Assembly (NCBI GenBank): GCA_020720045.1
Contig: DYPH01000001.1
Coordinates: 46,528 to 110,527 of the forward strand
Direction of reading: 5' to 3'
DNA length: 64,000 nucleotides
DNA from: Sorangium cellulosum
GTDB lineage: Bacteria; Myxococcota_A; Polyangia; Polyangiales; Polyangiaceae
Shown here: in pieces, positions 27,709 through 35,335 of the stretch
Numbering within the stretch: position 1 is the stretch's first letter
Layout: each line of letters starts with the position of its first letter
Translations under genes and position numbers: made by a program
Notes under the pieces: model-generated
Seen by the model: only the letters and a program-made list of their open reading frames with translations
Database searches by the model: none
Told to the model about the DNA's origin: nothing

Positions 27709-30282
27709 GTGATTGCGCACAAATTTGGTGGGTCGAGTCTCGCAAACGCCGAACGCATCGCCCACGTCGTCGATGTCCTCCTCGCCCGCACCGGCGACGG
27801 TACACAGGTCGTGGTCGTCTCCGCGATGCAGGGGGTGACCGACGCGCTCCTCGCGCTTGTCGTGAAGGCGGCTGCGGGCGACGAGACGTGGCGAAACGAC
27901 GTTGAAACGCTGGCCACCCGCCATCGCGCGGTGGCTGAAACGCTCCTTGAAACCCCCACGGGGCTCCTCGCGACGTTCGACGACGAATTTCGTGCCCTCA
28001 CCGCCCTCCTCGACGCCCAAGCAAAAATTGGGGCGGTTTCGTCCGACTTGCGCGACCTCATTTCCGGCCTTGGCGAGGTGTGGTCGTCCCGAATTGTCCA
28101 CGCCCTCTTCGTTGCGCGCGGCGCCGCCGCAACAGCCCGCCTCGACGCCCGAGACGTCCTTGAGGTCACCACGAGCGACCTGGGCGCCCACGTCGACTGG
28201 GAACGTTCCGAGGGGCGCCTCGCTGCCTGGCGCGAGCAACAAGCGCCCTTCGCGCGCGTGGTGGTTACCGGCTTTGTCGCACGAAGCGCCGGGCGGATTA
28301 CGACGCTTGGGCGGAACGGCAGCGACTACTCCGGTGCCATTTTTGCCGCATTGTTTGGCGCCAAGGAGCTTCATTTGTGGAGCGACGTTGTCGGCGTGCT
28401 CTCCGCAGACCCTCGACTGGTGCCGGAGGCGGTCCTCATTCCAGACCTTAGCTATTCAGAGGCCTGCGAGCTCGCCTACTTTGGTGCAAAGGTGGTGCAT
28501 CCGCAGACAATGGCGCCGGCGATTGCGCGGCAAATTCCGATTTTTGCGCGGAGTACCTTTACCCCGGAGCATCCAGGGACGCGCATCGGCAATCGCCACG
28601 AACCGGCGGCCGCCCAAGACGCCGTGAAGGGTGTGACGACGTTCTCGGGCCTCGCCATTCTGAACATCGAAGGGGCCGGAATGATCGGCGTCCCGGGGAC
28701 GGCGGAGCGCGCGTTCCAAGCGCTCAAACAAAGCGGCGTTTCCGTCGTCATGATTTCGCAGGGGAGCTCCGAGCACTCCATTTGCTGCGTCGTCCGCGCC
28801 GAACAGGCCGAGCACGCACGCGTCGCCGTCAGCGAGGCGTTCCGCCGGGAGCTCGACGCCAGGCAGCTTTCGGACGTCGCCCTCACGGGAGAAATTGCGG
28901 CGCTCGCCGTCGTCGGCGATGGAATGGCGGGGACTCCCGGCATCGCCGCGCGCCTTTTCGGCGCGCTCCGGAAGGCGAATGTCAACGTACGCGTGATCGC
29001 CCAAGGGGCCTCCGAACGGAACATCTCCGTCGCCATCGACGCCAAAGACGCGACGCGCGCCCTCCGCGCCGTCCATGCCGCGTTCTACCTATCGGCGCAC
29101 ACGATTTCCGTCGGCGTGCTTGGCCCCGGCAACGTCGGGCGCGCGGTGCTCCGCCAGCTTGCGGCGACTCGGAAACGCTTGCTTTCCCAGGGAATTGATC
29201 TCCGCGTGCGGGCGATTGGCGGCCGTCAAGCGATGCTTCTCGGGGAGCAAGTCCTGCCCGACGACGGTCAGATGCCCGAGCTCACAACGGGTGCCGGGGG
29301 CGCCTCTGGAAGTGGGCCCTCCGTCTCCTCTCGCGACGACGCCGTTGCCAGTAAATTCGCTGGCGGTCGCGAACAGACGGGCCCCCAGTCCCCAAGGTCG
29401 CCGTTGCCCACCGATCTGGCGGCGTTCGCCGATCATGTGCAGAGCGCACATATCCCCCACGCGGTGATCCTGGACTGCACGTCGACCGGCGAAGCGCCTT
29501 CCCACTACGCCGAGTGGCTCGCCCGCGGAATCCACGTGATCACGCCGAACAAGCAGGCCGGCTCGGGTCCGCTCGCCCGCTACAAACAGGTGCGGAATAC
29601 ACGCAATCCGGGCCTCTTCAAGTATGAGTCGACGGTCGGCGCTGGCTTACCGGTCATCACGACGCTCCGGGACCTCCTCGACACCGGCGACGAAGTCCTC
29701 TCGATTGCTGGAATTTTTTCCGGCACGCTCGCGTATCTTTTCAACCGTTACGACGGCTCGGTCCCCTTCAGCGCGCTCGTCCGCGAAGCGAAAGAGCTCG
29801 GCTATACGGAGCCCGATCCCCGCGACGATCTCTCCGGCCTTGATGTCGCACGGAAGCTCGTCATCCTCGCCCGCGAGCGCGGTGACGCGATGACCCTCGA
29901 ACAGGTCGCGCTGGAGTCACTCGTTCCCGAAGCGCTTCGAGACGTGCCGCGAGACGAGTTCCTTGCGCGCCTTTCCGAGCTCGACGGGCCCCTCGAGGAA
30001 CGCTTCCAGGCGGCACAGACCCGCGGCGAAGTGCTTCGTTACGTTGCGCGCCTCGGTGGTCCGATGGAGGCCTCCGTGGGTCTTGTCGCGCTGCCCGCCG
30101 ACCACGCCTTCGCCCACATCCGACTGACCGACAACATCGTGCAGTTTACAACCGACCGCTACCGGGCGAATCCGCTCGTCGTCCAGGGGCCCGGGGCTGG
30201 TCCCGAGGTGACGGCGGCCGGCGTGTTTGCCGATTTGCTCCGCGTCGCGGCGGCAACCGGCGCGGCGACGGCCGTGCGCTAG
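27709..30282 (+). CDS. thrA: bifunctional aspartokinase/homoserine dehydrogenase
   Basis: GTG 27709 gives VIAHKFGGSSLANAERIA, the aspartokinase start, and an 857-residue fusion. The kinase spans about 1-285 (FGGSS, TTLGRNGSDYSGA, WSDVVGVLSADPR). Two ACT-like regulatory segments lie at about 300-450 (GVSVVMISQGSSEHS and NVNVRVIAQGASERN). The dehydrogenase starts near 467 with VGVLGPGNVGRAV and has ILDCTSTGEAP, VITPNKQAGSG and GYTEPDPRDDLSGLDVARKLVIL. It catalyses the first and third steps from aspartate to threonine. Between about 526 and 566, within the NAD-binding half, the product carries a low-complexity Gly/Ser/Arg insertion encoded by palindromic repeat DNA. It leads the thrA-thrB-thrC operon. 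Confidence 0.95.
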   Translation: MIAHKFGGSSLANAERIAHVVDVLLARTGDGTQVVVVSAMQGVTDALLALVVKAAAGDETWRNDVETLATRHRAVAETLLETPTGLLATFDDEFRALTALLDAQAKIGAVSSDLRDLISGLGEVWSSRIVHALFVARGAAATARLDARDVLEVTTSDLGAHVDWERSEGRLAAWREQQAPFARVVVTGFVARSAGRITTLGRNGSDYSGAIFAALFGAKELHLWSDVVGVLSADPRLVPEAVLIPDLSYSEACELAYFGAKVVHPQTMAPAIARQIPIFARSTFTPEHPGTRIGNRHEPAAAQDAVKGVTTFSGLAILNIEGAGMIGVPGTAERAFQALKQSGVSVVMISQGSSEHSICCVVRAEQAEHARVAVSEAFRRELDARQLSDVALTGEIAALAVVGDGMAGTPGIAARLFGALRKANVNVRVIAQGASERNISVAIDAKDATRALRAVHAAFYLSAHTISVGVLGPGNVGRAVLRQLAATRKRLLSQGIDLRVRAIGGRQAMLLGEQVLPDDGQMPELTTGAGGASGSGPSVSSRDDAVASKFAGGREQTGPQSPRSPLPTDLAAFADHVQSAHIPHAVILDCTSTGEAPSHYAEWLARGIHVITPNKQAGSGPLARYKQVRNTRNPGLFKYESTVGAGLPVITTLRDLLDTGDEVLSIAGIFSGTLAYLFNRYDGSVPFSALVREAKELGYTEPDPRDDLSGLDVARKLVILARERGDAMTLEQVALESLVPEALRDVPRDEFLARLSELDGPLEERFQAAQTRGEVLRYVARLGGPMEASVGLVALPADHAFAHIRLTDNIVQFTTDRYRANPLVVQGPGAGPEVTAAGVFADLLRVAAATGAATAVR
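29314..29384. repeat. family B nested palindrome inside thrA
   Basis: Three nested stems fit together: GGGCCC/GGGCCC with GTCT/AGAC outside, TCGCGAC/GTCGCGA next, and GCCAG/CTGGC around a TAAATTCG loop. The right part (29345-29379) matches 41492-41526 with only a few differences, TGCCAG(T/C)AAATTCGCTGG being shared. It is free of stop codons in the thrA frame. Confidence 0.85.
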
Positions 30283-30320
30283 GCAAAAACAGCTCGGCAA
30301 AGTCGTGATAGACCGCGGCC

Positions 30321-31313
30321 ATGCGCTCCGCGACCGCCTTTGCCCCCGCCTCCGTCGGCAACGTTGCCGTCGGCTTCGATCTCCTCGGCCACGCCCTCGT
30401 GGGGGCCGGCGATCGTGTGACCGTCACCGTCGCGAACCACGGGACGGTGAAGATCACGGCGATCACGTTTGCCGGCATCGAACCAATCGCGCTCCCCGGC
30501 GAGGCGGCGCGGAACACCGCCGGGCGGGCCCTCCTCGACCTCCTCGGCCATCTCCACGAAAATGGGCTTGAGGCGGCCGATCTTGGCTTTGACGTCGCCA
30601 TTGAGAAGGGGATCGCGCTCGGGTCGGGGATGGGCGGTTCGGCCGCATCTGCGGTCGCTGCCGTGGTCGCCGCGAACGCGCTTCTGACGACGGCGCTTCC
30701 GATTGATGCACTCTACAGGTATGCCGTCGGCGGCGAGGCGCTTGCGAGCGGCGCCGCCCATGGCGACAACGTCGCCCCGATGCTCCTCGGTGGTCTCACC
30801 ATCGCGCCGGCGATTTCCGAGGGGATCATCACACCGGTGCGCGTGCCGGTCCCGAAGTGGTTGCATGTTGCACTTGTGCATCCCCACTTCGTCCTCGAAA
30901 CCAAGACGGCACGTGCTGCCCTCGCTGGCGACTACCCGCTGAGCGCCTTCGTCCACCAGAGCGAGAACCTCGCGCTGGTACTTGCGGGCCTCTACACAAA
31001 TGACGCAGGTCTCCTCCGTCGCGGCCTACGCGATGGATTGATCGAACCTCGCCGCGCGCCACTCATTCCTGGTTTCTCGGCGGTCAAGCAGGCTGCCCTC
31101 GACCACGGTGCCCTCGGGGCGAGCATCTCTGGCGCCGGCCCGAGCGTCTTTGGTTGGTTCGCCTCGGAAGCCGACGCGACCCGCGCCGGAGCTGCCATGG
31201 CAACCGCCTTCGCCGACGCGGGGCTCCCCTCGGACGTCGTGATCTCGCCGGTCGCCGCCCCCGGCGCCGTCGTCGAACAGCGAAATTTCACCGCCACCCC
31301 CGGGGCGCGATGA
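30321..31313 (+). CDS. thrB: homoserine kinase
   Basis: The 330-residue product is a GHMP kinase. The N-terminus is FAPASVGNVAVGFDLLGHAL, and the ATP-binding loop is KGIALGSGMGGSAASAVAAV at 96-114. The C-terminal GHMP motif is LGASISGAGPSVFGWF. It phosphorylates homoserine to O-phosphohomoserine, the substrate of the next enzyme, ThrC. The gene follows thrA by 38 bases and its stop overlaps the thrC start as ATGA, so the pathway genes are translationally coupled. Confidence 0.95.
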   Translation: MRSATAFAPASVGNVAVGFDLLGHALVGAGDRVTVTVANHGTVKITAITFAGIEPIALPGEAARNTAGRALLDLLGHLHENGLEAADLGFDVAIEKGIALGSGMGGSAASAVAAVVAANALLTTALPIDALYRYAVGGEALASGAAHGDNVAPMLLGGLTIAPAISEGIITPVRVPVPKWLHVALVHPHFVLETKTARAALAGDYPLSAFVHQSENLALVLAGLYTNDAGLLRRGLRDGLIEPRRAPLIPGFSAVKQAALDHGALGASISGAGPSVFGWFASEADATRAGAAMATAFADAGLPSDVVISPVAAPGAVVEQRNFTATPGAR

Positions 31314-32653
31314 TCGACTTCGTCAGTACGCGCGCGCCGACCGGGCCCGGTCTTGCGCTTTCCGAGGCGCTGGCCCAGGGGCTCGCCCCCGACGGCGGTC
31401 TTTACGTCCCCCGGGCGTTCCCCCGACTCGATCCGGCGATTTTTCAAGAAACAACGCTTGTTGGCCGGGCCGTCCGCCTCCTGGCGCCCTTCTTTGCCGG
31501 CGATCGTCTGGAAGCCGAACTTCCGGCGATCCTCGCGGCCGCCTTCCCCTTCGGCGCGCCGCTTTGTGAGGTGTCGGGCGCCGGTCGAAGCTACCGTTTC
31601 TTAGAGCTTTTCCACGGGCCGACCGCCGCCTTCAAAGATTTTGGTGCGCGCTTCCTGGCCGAATGTCTGTCCCGCAACCTGGAAGAAGAGACGACGATCC
31701 TTGTCGCAACCTCCGGGGACACCGGCGCCGCCGTCGCCGGCGCTTTCCATGGACGCCCCGGCTTCCGTGTCGTGATCCTGTACCCGGATGGCCGCGTCTC
31801 GCCCCGGCAGGCCCACCAGCTCGGCGCCTTCGGTGGAAACGTCGAAACCTATCGTGTTTCCGGAACCTTCGACGACTGCCAGGCGATGGTGAAGGCCGCC
31901 TTTCAGGCGCCGCGCCCGCGGACCGGCCGGAAGCTCGCCTCGGCGAACAGCATCTCCCTCGGGCGCCTACTCCCACAAATGACCTATTACGCAGATGCAG
32001 TTCTGCGCGCCGTTTCCTCACCGCCTTTGGCGGTTCCGGGCGGACGCGCAGATGCAGCATTGTCATGTGCTGCGAGGTCGAGCGACGGAGCACACGAAAC
32101 TTCATTTGTAATTCCGACGGGGAACCTCGGAAACGCATTTGCCGCCTGGATGGCCCGCGCCCTTTCCACGGATACCGGGCGGCGGTTGCCGATCGGCACA
32201 CTCACCCTCGCGACGAACGCAAACCGGATGCTGGTCGACTACGTCACAACCGGCGCGGCGGCCCCGGCGGCGACGATCGCGACCCTCGCCAACGCGATGG
32301 ACGTGGGCGCTCCGAGCAACCTGGAACGGCTCCGGCATTTCGCGAGCGATCGCGCCGGGATCGCGGCAGTCTCCGTCGACGACGCTGCCATCGCAGCAAC
32401 GATCGCCACCGTTTTCCGCGAGACCGGCTACGCGATCTGCCCCCACACCGCCTGCGCGGTCGCCGCCGCTCCCGCCGACTTCGACGGCGTCTTTGTGGCG
32501 ACGGCCCACCCGGCCAAGTTCGACACCATCGTCACGCCGATCTGTGGCCCGGTCGCCGTCCCAACCGGGCTCGCCGAGCTCCTTGCCCGCGAAGCGCACG
32601 CGGCACCGCTCGCAGCGAACGCCGAAGCCCTCCTCGACGCCCTCCGCGGCTAG
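31310..32653 (+). CDS. thrC: threonine synthase with a 19-codon repeat insertion
   Basis: ATG 31310 overlaps the thrB stop. PLP is held by Lys109 in GPTAAFKDFGARF, VATSGDTGAAVAGAF is the phosphate loop region, and FVIPTGNLGNAFAAWMAR is a second family signature. The enzyme converts O-phosphohomoserine to threonine. Residues about 228-246 (ADAVLRAVSSPPLAVPGGR) are encoded by a family A palindromic repeat and duplicate an ADA tripeptide at each end; homologues run directly from MTYYA-type sequence towards the FVIPTGN motif with a short connection. The insertion lies in what should be a surface loop and breaks no catalytic motif. The stop codon overlaps that of the convergent mutS. Confidence 0.95.
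   Translation: MIDFVSTRAPTGPGLALSEALAQGLAPDGGLYVPRAFPRLDPAIFQETTLVGRAVRLLAPFFAGDRLEAELPAILAAAFPFGAPLCEVSGAGRSYRFLELFHGPTAAFKDFGARFLAECLSRNLEEETTILVATSGDTGAAVAGAFHGRPGFRVVILYPDGRVSPRQAHQLGAFGGNVETYRVSGTFDDCQAMVKAAFQAPRPRTGRKLASANSISLGRLLPQMTYYADAVLRAVSSPPLAVPGGRADAALSCAARSSDGAHETSFVIPTGNLGNAFAAWMARALSTDTGRRLPIGTLTLATNANRMLVDYVTTGAAAPAATIATLANAMDVGAPSNLERLRHFASDRAGIAAVSVDDAAIAATIATVFRETGYAICPHTACAVAAAPADFDGVFVATAHPAKFDTIVTPICGPVAVPTGLAELLAREAHAAPLAANAEALLDALRG
31991..32057. repeat. family A palindromic element with flanking direct repeats, in thrC
   Basis: The hairpin 32003-32051 has arms CTGCGC/GCGCAG and an inner ACCGCC/GGCGGT stem with a TTT loop. It is flanked by a perfect 10-base direct repeat, GCAGATGCAG, at 31991-32000 and 32048-32057. 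Repeat plus interior is 57 bases, exactly 19 codons. A 51-base stretch (32001-32051) is identical to 41441-41491. Confidence 0.92.
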
Positions 32654-35316
32654 AGCAGCGCCTTGAGCTGGGCGAGGAACGTCAGCGCTTCGAGGGGCGT
32701 TAGGCGATCGATGTCGACGTTCTTCAGCGTCTCGAGGACAGGACTCGGCTTTGAGGGGGCAAACAACGTCAATTGAGGCGTCGGCGTCCCCTTGCGCGGG
32801 CTCCCCCCAAAGGAGCCCCCTTCAAGTTCGTCAAGCACCGTGCGCGCTCGGGCCAGCACCGGCTCCGGCATGCCGGCGAGGCGCGCGCAGGAGACGCCGA
32901 AGCTCCGTGACGCCGCCCCCGCTTGTAGCTTGTGGAGGAAGACGAGGTCCCCTTCAAATTCACGAGCAGATACGCTGACAAGGCCACAGGTCGGGCGCCC
33001 TTCCGCGAGCGCTGCGAGCTCGTGGTAGTGGGTCGCGAAGAGGCCCCGACACTGGACGGTGTCGTGGAGGTACTCGGCGACCGCCCAAGCGATCGCGAGG
33101 CCGTCCCAGGTGCTCGTCCCGCGGCCGATCTCATCGAGAATCACCAAGCTCTTTCGCGTGGCGCTCCGGAGAACATTCGCGGTTTCCTTCATTTCGACCA
33201 TGAAGGTGCTCTCGCCGCGCGCGAGGTTGTCGCTCGCGCCGACGCGGGTGAGCACCCGGTCGACGACGCCAATGTGGGCGCGCTTGGCCGGGACGAAGCT
33301 CCCCGCCTGGGCGAGCACGACGAGGAGCGCCGTCTGCCGCAAGTAGGTCGATTTGCCCGCCATATTCGGCCCGCTGACGAGCTGAAGCCTCGCCAGGGGC
33401 GCGTCCTTCGGCGACGAAATCTCTTCGCGGCGGGCGTCGAGGGTCGTGTCGTTGGCGACAAAGCGTCCGGCGGCGGCGAGGCGCTCGACGACCGGGTGGC
33501 GCCCGTCGACGATCTGCAGCGCATGCCCGTCGTCGACGGTCGGTCGCCGGTAGTCGAAGCGCTCGGCGATCTCGGCGAGGCCGGCAGCGACGTCGAGGGC
33601 GGCGAGCGCCTCGGCGACGGCGCGAAGGACCGGTGCCTGCGAGGAAATTTGCACGCAGAGCGCTTCAAAGAGCTCCGCCTCCCGGCGGACGAGCGTCTCC
33701 TCGGCGGCGGCGAGTTTGTCGGCGAGGGCGTCGAGCGCTTCGTTCGAATAGCGCTCCCCGCCGGCGACCGTCTGCTTACGCCGCCACGTCGCCGGAACCT
33801 TCCCAACGTGAGTCTTGGTGACCTCGACGTACCAGCCGAAGACCCGTGTATACTTCACCTTTAGGCTCGGGATGTCGTGGGCGTCCCGCAGCTCGGTTTC
33901 CAGAGCAAGCATGCGCTCTTGCCCGTGGCGACGGAGGTCGGTCGCTTCGTCGTGGTCCCGATCGTAGCCGGCGCGGAAGACGTTCCCCTCCCCTTCGAGC
34001 TTCACGGTGAGTGTATCTTGCAGCGCCTCATCGAGGAGGCGAGCCAGTTCTACACAGCGGAAGTCGGCGGCTTGCTCGCCAGGCAGCGCGAGAAGCTGGC
34101 GGGCAATAGATGCACCCTGCAGCAAATCTTTGGAGGTCCCGAGGACGTCGGCGATCGGCCCAAGGGCGACGACGGTTGCGCGGAGGGCACCGACGTCGCG
34201 GGGGCCGGCGCGCCGCTGAAGGACGCGGCCGACGAGGCGCTCAAGGTCTTGGGTGTGACCGAGAAGTGTCCGAACTTCCGTGCGAATCGACGGGTTCTCC
34301 GCAAAGAATTGAACCTCGTCGTGGCGCCTTCGAATCGCGCCGACATCGACGAGCGGCGCGAGGAGGCGGCGTCGAAGCAGGCGGGCGCCGGGCCCCGTCT
34401 TCGTCGCGTCGACCTGGGCGATCAGGGAGCCTTCCGTTCCGCCGTCGAAGGTCCGTGCAATTTCCAGGTGTCGCAGCGTCGCCTCATCGAGGACGAGGCT
34501 CGTCTCGGGGGCATATCCCGTGAGTTTCGCGAGCGGCAGCGTGCCGTGGGGCTCCGACGCAAGGCCATAGGCGAGCACGAATGCGGCGGCGCGGCGGGCG
34601 AGCGGGTCGACCACCGAGGCGGTCGGCTCGGGAAAATGGGCGGCAAGGAGACGATCGGCCTCCTCGGCGGACGGCGCTTCCCGGGGGGCGCTGCGGGCGA
34701 CCTTCGGCCGGGCGGCACGGAAGGCATCGCCGACGGCGGTGGCCCCTTCGTTTTCGAGGAGTTCGCGAGGATCGAGGCGTACAAGCTCGGCAAGCGCGAC
34801 CGGGCCGTCGGCGACCGCGCAGGCCAAGAGCTCGCCGGTGGTGACGTCGAGGGCGGCCACGCCAAAGCGCCCCGACGCAGCGACGATGGCGGCGACAAAG
34901 AGGTTCTCCCGCGCAGGGAGAGCGCTGTCGTCGTAGACGATGCCGGGGCTCACGACACGGACGACCTCCCGGGGGACGATCCCCTTGCAGGTCGACGGGT
35001 CGGCCATTTGCTCGCAGATCGCGATCGTGAAGTTCTGGTCGAGGAGCCGTTGGATGTAATTTGCAGCGGCGTGGTGGGGGACCCCCGCCATCGGGATCTC
35101 GTCCGGGCCCCCCTTCGCACGTGCCGTCAGCGTGAGATCGAGGGCGCGTGACGCGCGGACGGCGTCGTCGAAAAACAGCTCGTAAAAGTCGCCCATCCGG
35201 AAGAACAGAAGCGCGTCCGGATACCCCCTTTTTGCCGCATAGTACTGGCGGAGAAAAGGGGTTTCATTCCGAACAGGCGTCCCGTCCGCGGCGACTGCGT
35301 TCTTCTTCGAAGCCAT
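32650..35316 (-). CDS. mutS: DNA mismatch repair protein MutS
   Basis: The product is 888 residues, the usual MutS size. The mismatch-reading motif is FYELF, with Phe44 and Glu46 corresponding to the Phe-X-Glu that stacks on mispairs. The connector, lever and clamp regions follow in order. The ATPase has Walker A GPNMAGKST at about 648-656, VLTRVGASDNLARGESTFMVEM, Walker B VILDEIGRGTSTWDG and the ATHYHEL motif. It detects mispairs and small loops for repair. It lies 19 bases downstream of two large exported-protein genes on the same strand. No mutL is in the window. Its TAG stop overlaps the thrC stop. Confidence 0.97.
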   Translation of the reverse strand: MASKKNAVAADGTPVRNETPFLRQYYAAKRGYPDALLFFRMGDFYELFFDDAVRASRALDLTLTARAKGGPDEIPMAGVPHHAAANYIQRLLDQNFTIAICEQMADPSTCKGIVPREVVRVVSPGIVYDDSALPARENLFVAAIVAASGRFGVAALDVTTGELLACAVADGPVALAELVRLDPRELLENEGATAVGDAFRAARPKVARSAPREAPSAEEADRLLAAHFPEPTASVVDPLARRAAAFVLAYGLASEPHGTLPLAKLTGYAPETSLVLDEATLRHLEIARTFDGGTEGSLIAQVDATKTGPGARLLRRRLLAPLVDVGAIRRRHDEVQFFAENPSIRTEVRTLLGHTQDLERLVGRVLQRRAGPRDVGALRATVVALGPIADVLGTSKDLLQGASIARQLLALPGEQAADFRCVELARLLDEALQDTLTVKLEGEGNVFRAGYDRDHDEATDLRRHGQERMLALETELRDAHDIPSLKVKYTRVFGWYVEVTKTHVGKVPATWRRKQTVAGGERYSNEALDALADKLAAAEETLVRREAELFEALCVQISSQAPVLRAVAEALAALDVAAGLAEIAERFDYRRPTVDDGHALQIVDGRHPVVERLAAAGRFVANDTTLDARREEISSPKDAPLARLQLVSGPNMAGKSTYLRQTALLVVLAQAGSFVPAKRAHIGVVDRVLTRVGASDNLARGESTFMVEMKETANVLRSATRKSLVILDEIGRGTSTWDGLAIAWAVAEYLHDTVQCRGLFATHYHELAALAEGRPTCGLVSVSAREFEGDLVFLHKLQAGAASRSFGVSCARLAGMPEPVLARARTVLDELEGGSFGGSPRKGTPTPQLTLFAPSKPSPVLETLKNVDIDRLTPLEALTFLAQLKALL

Positions 35317-35335
35317 GATTGAGCGGTCGCTTGCG

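Noticed and set aside
32932..35151. Long plus-strand open frames opposite mutS (310 and 424 codons)
   Set aside because: They are shadows of the high-GC mutS gene; the Arg/Gly/Glu-rich products show no domains, and MutS on the minus strand is unambiguous.
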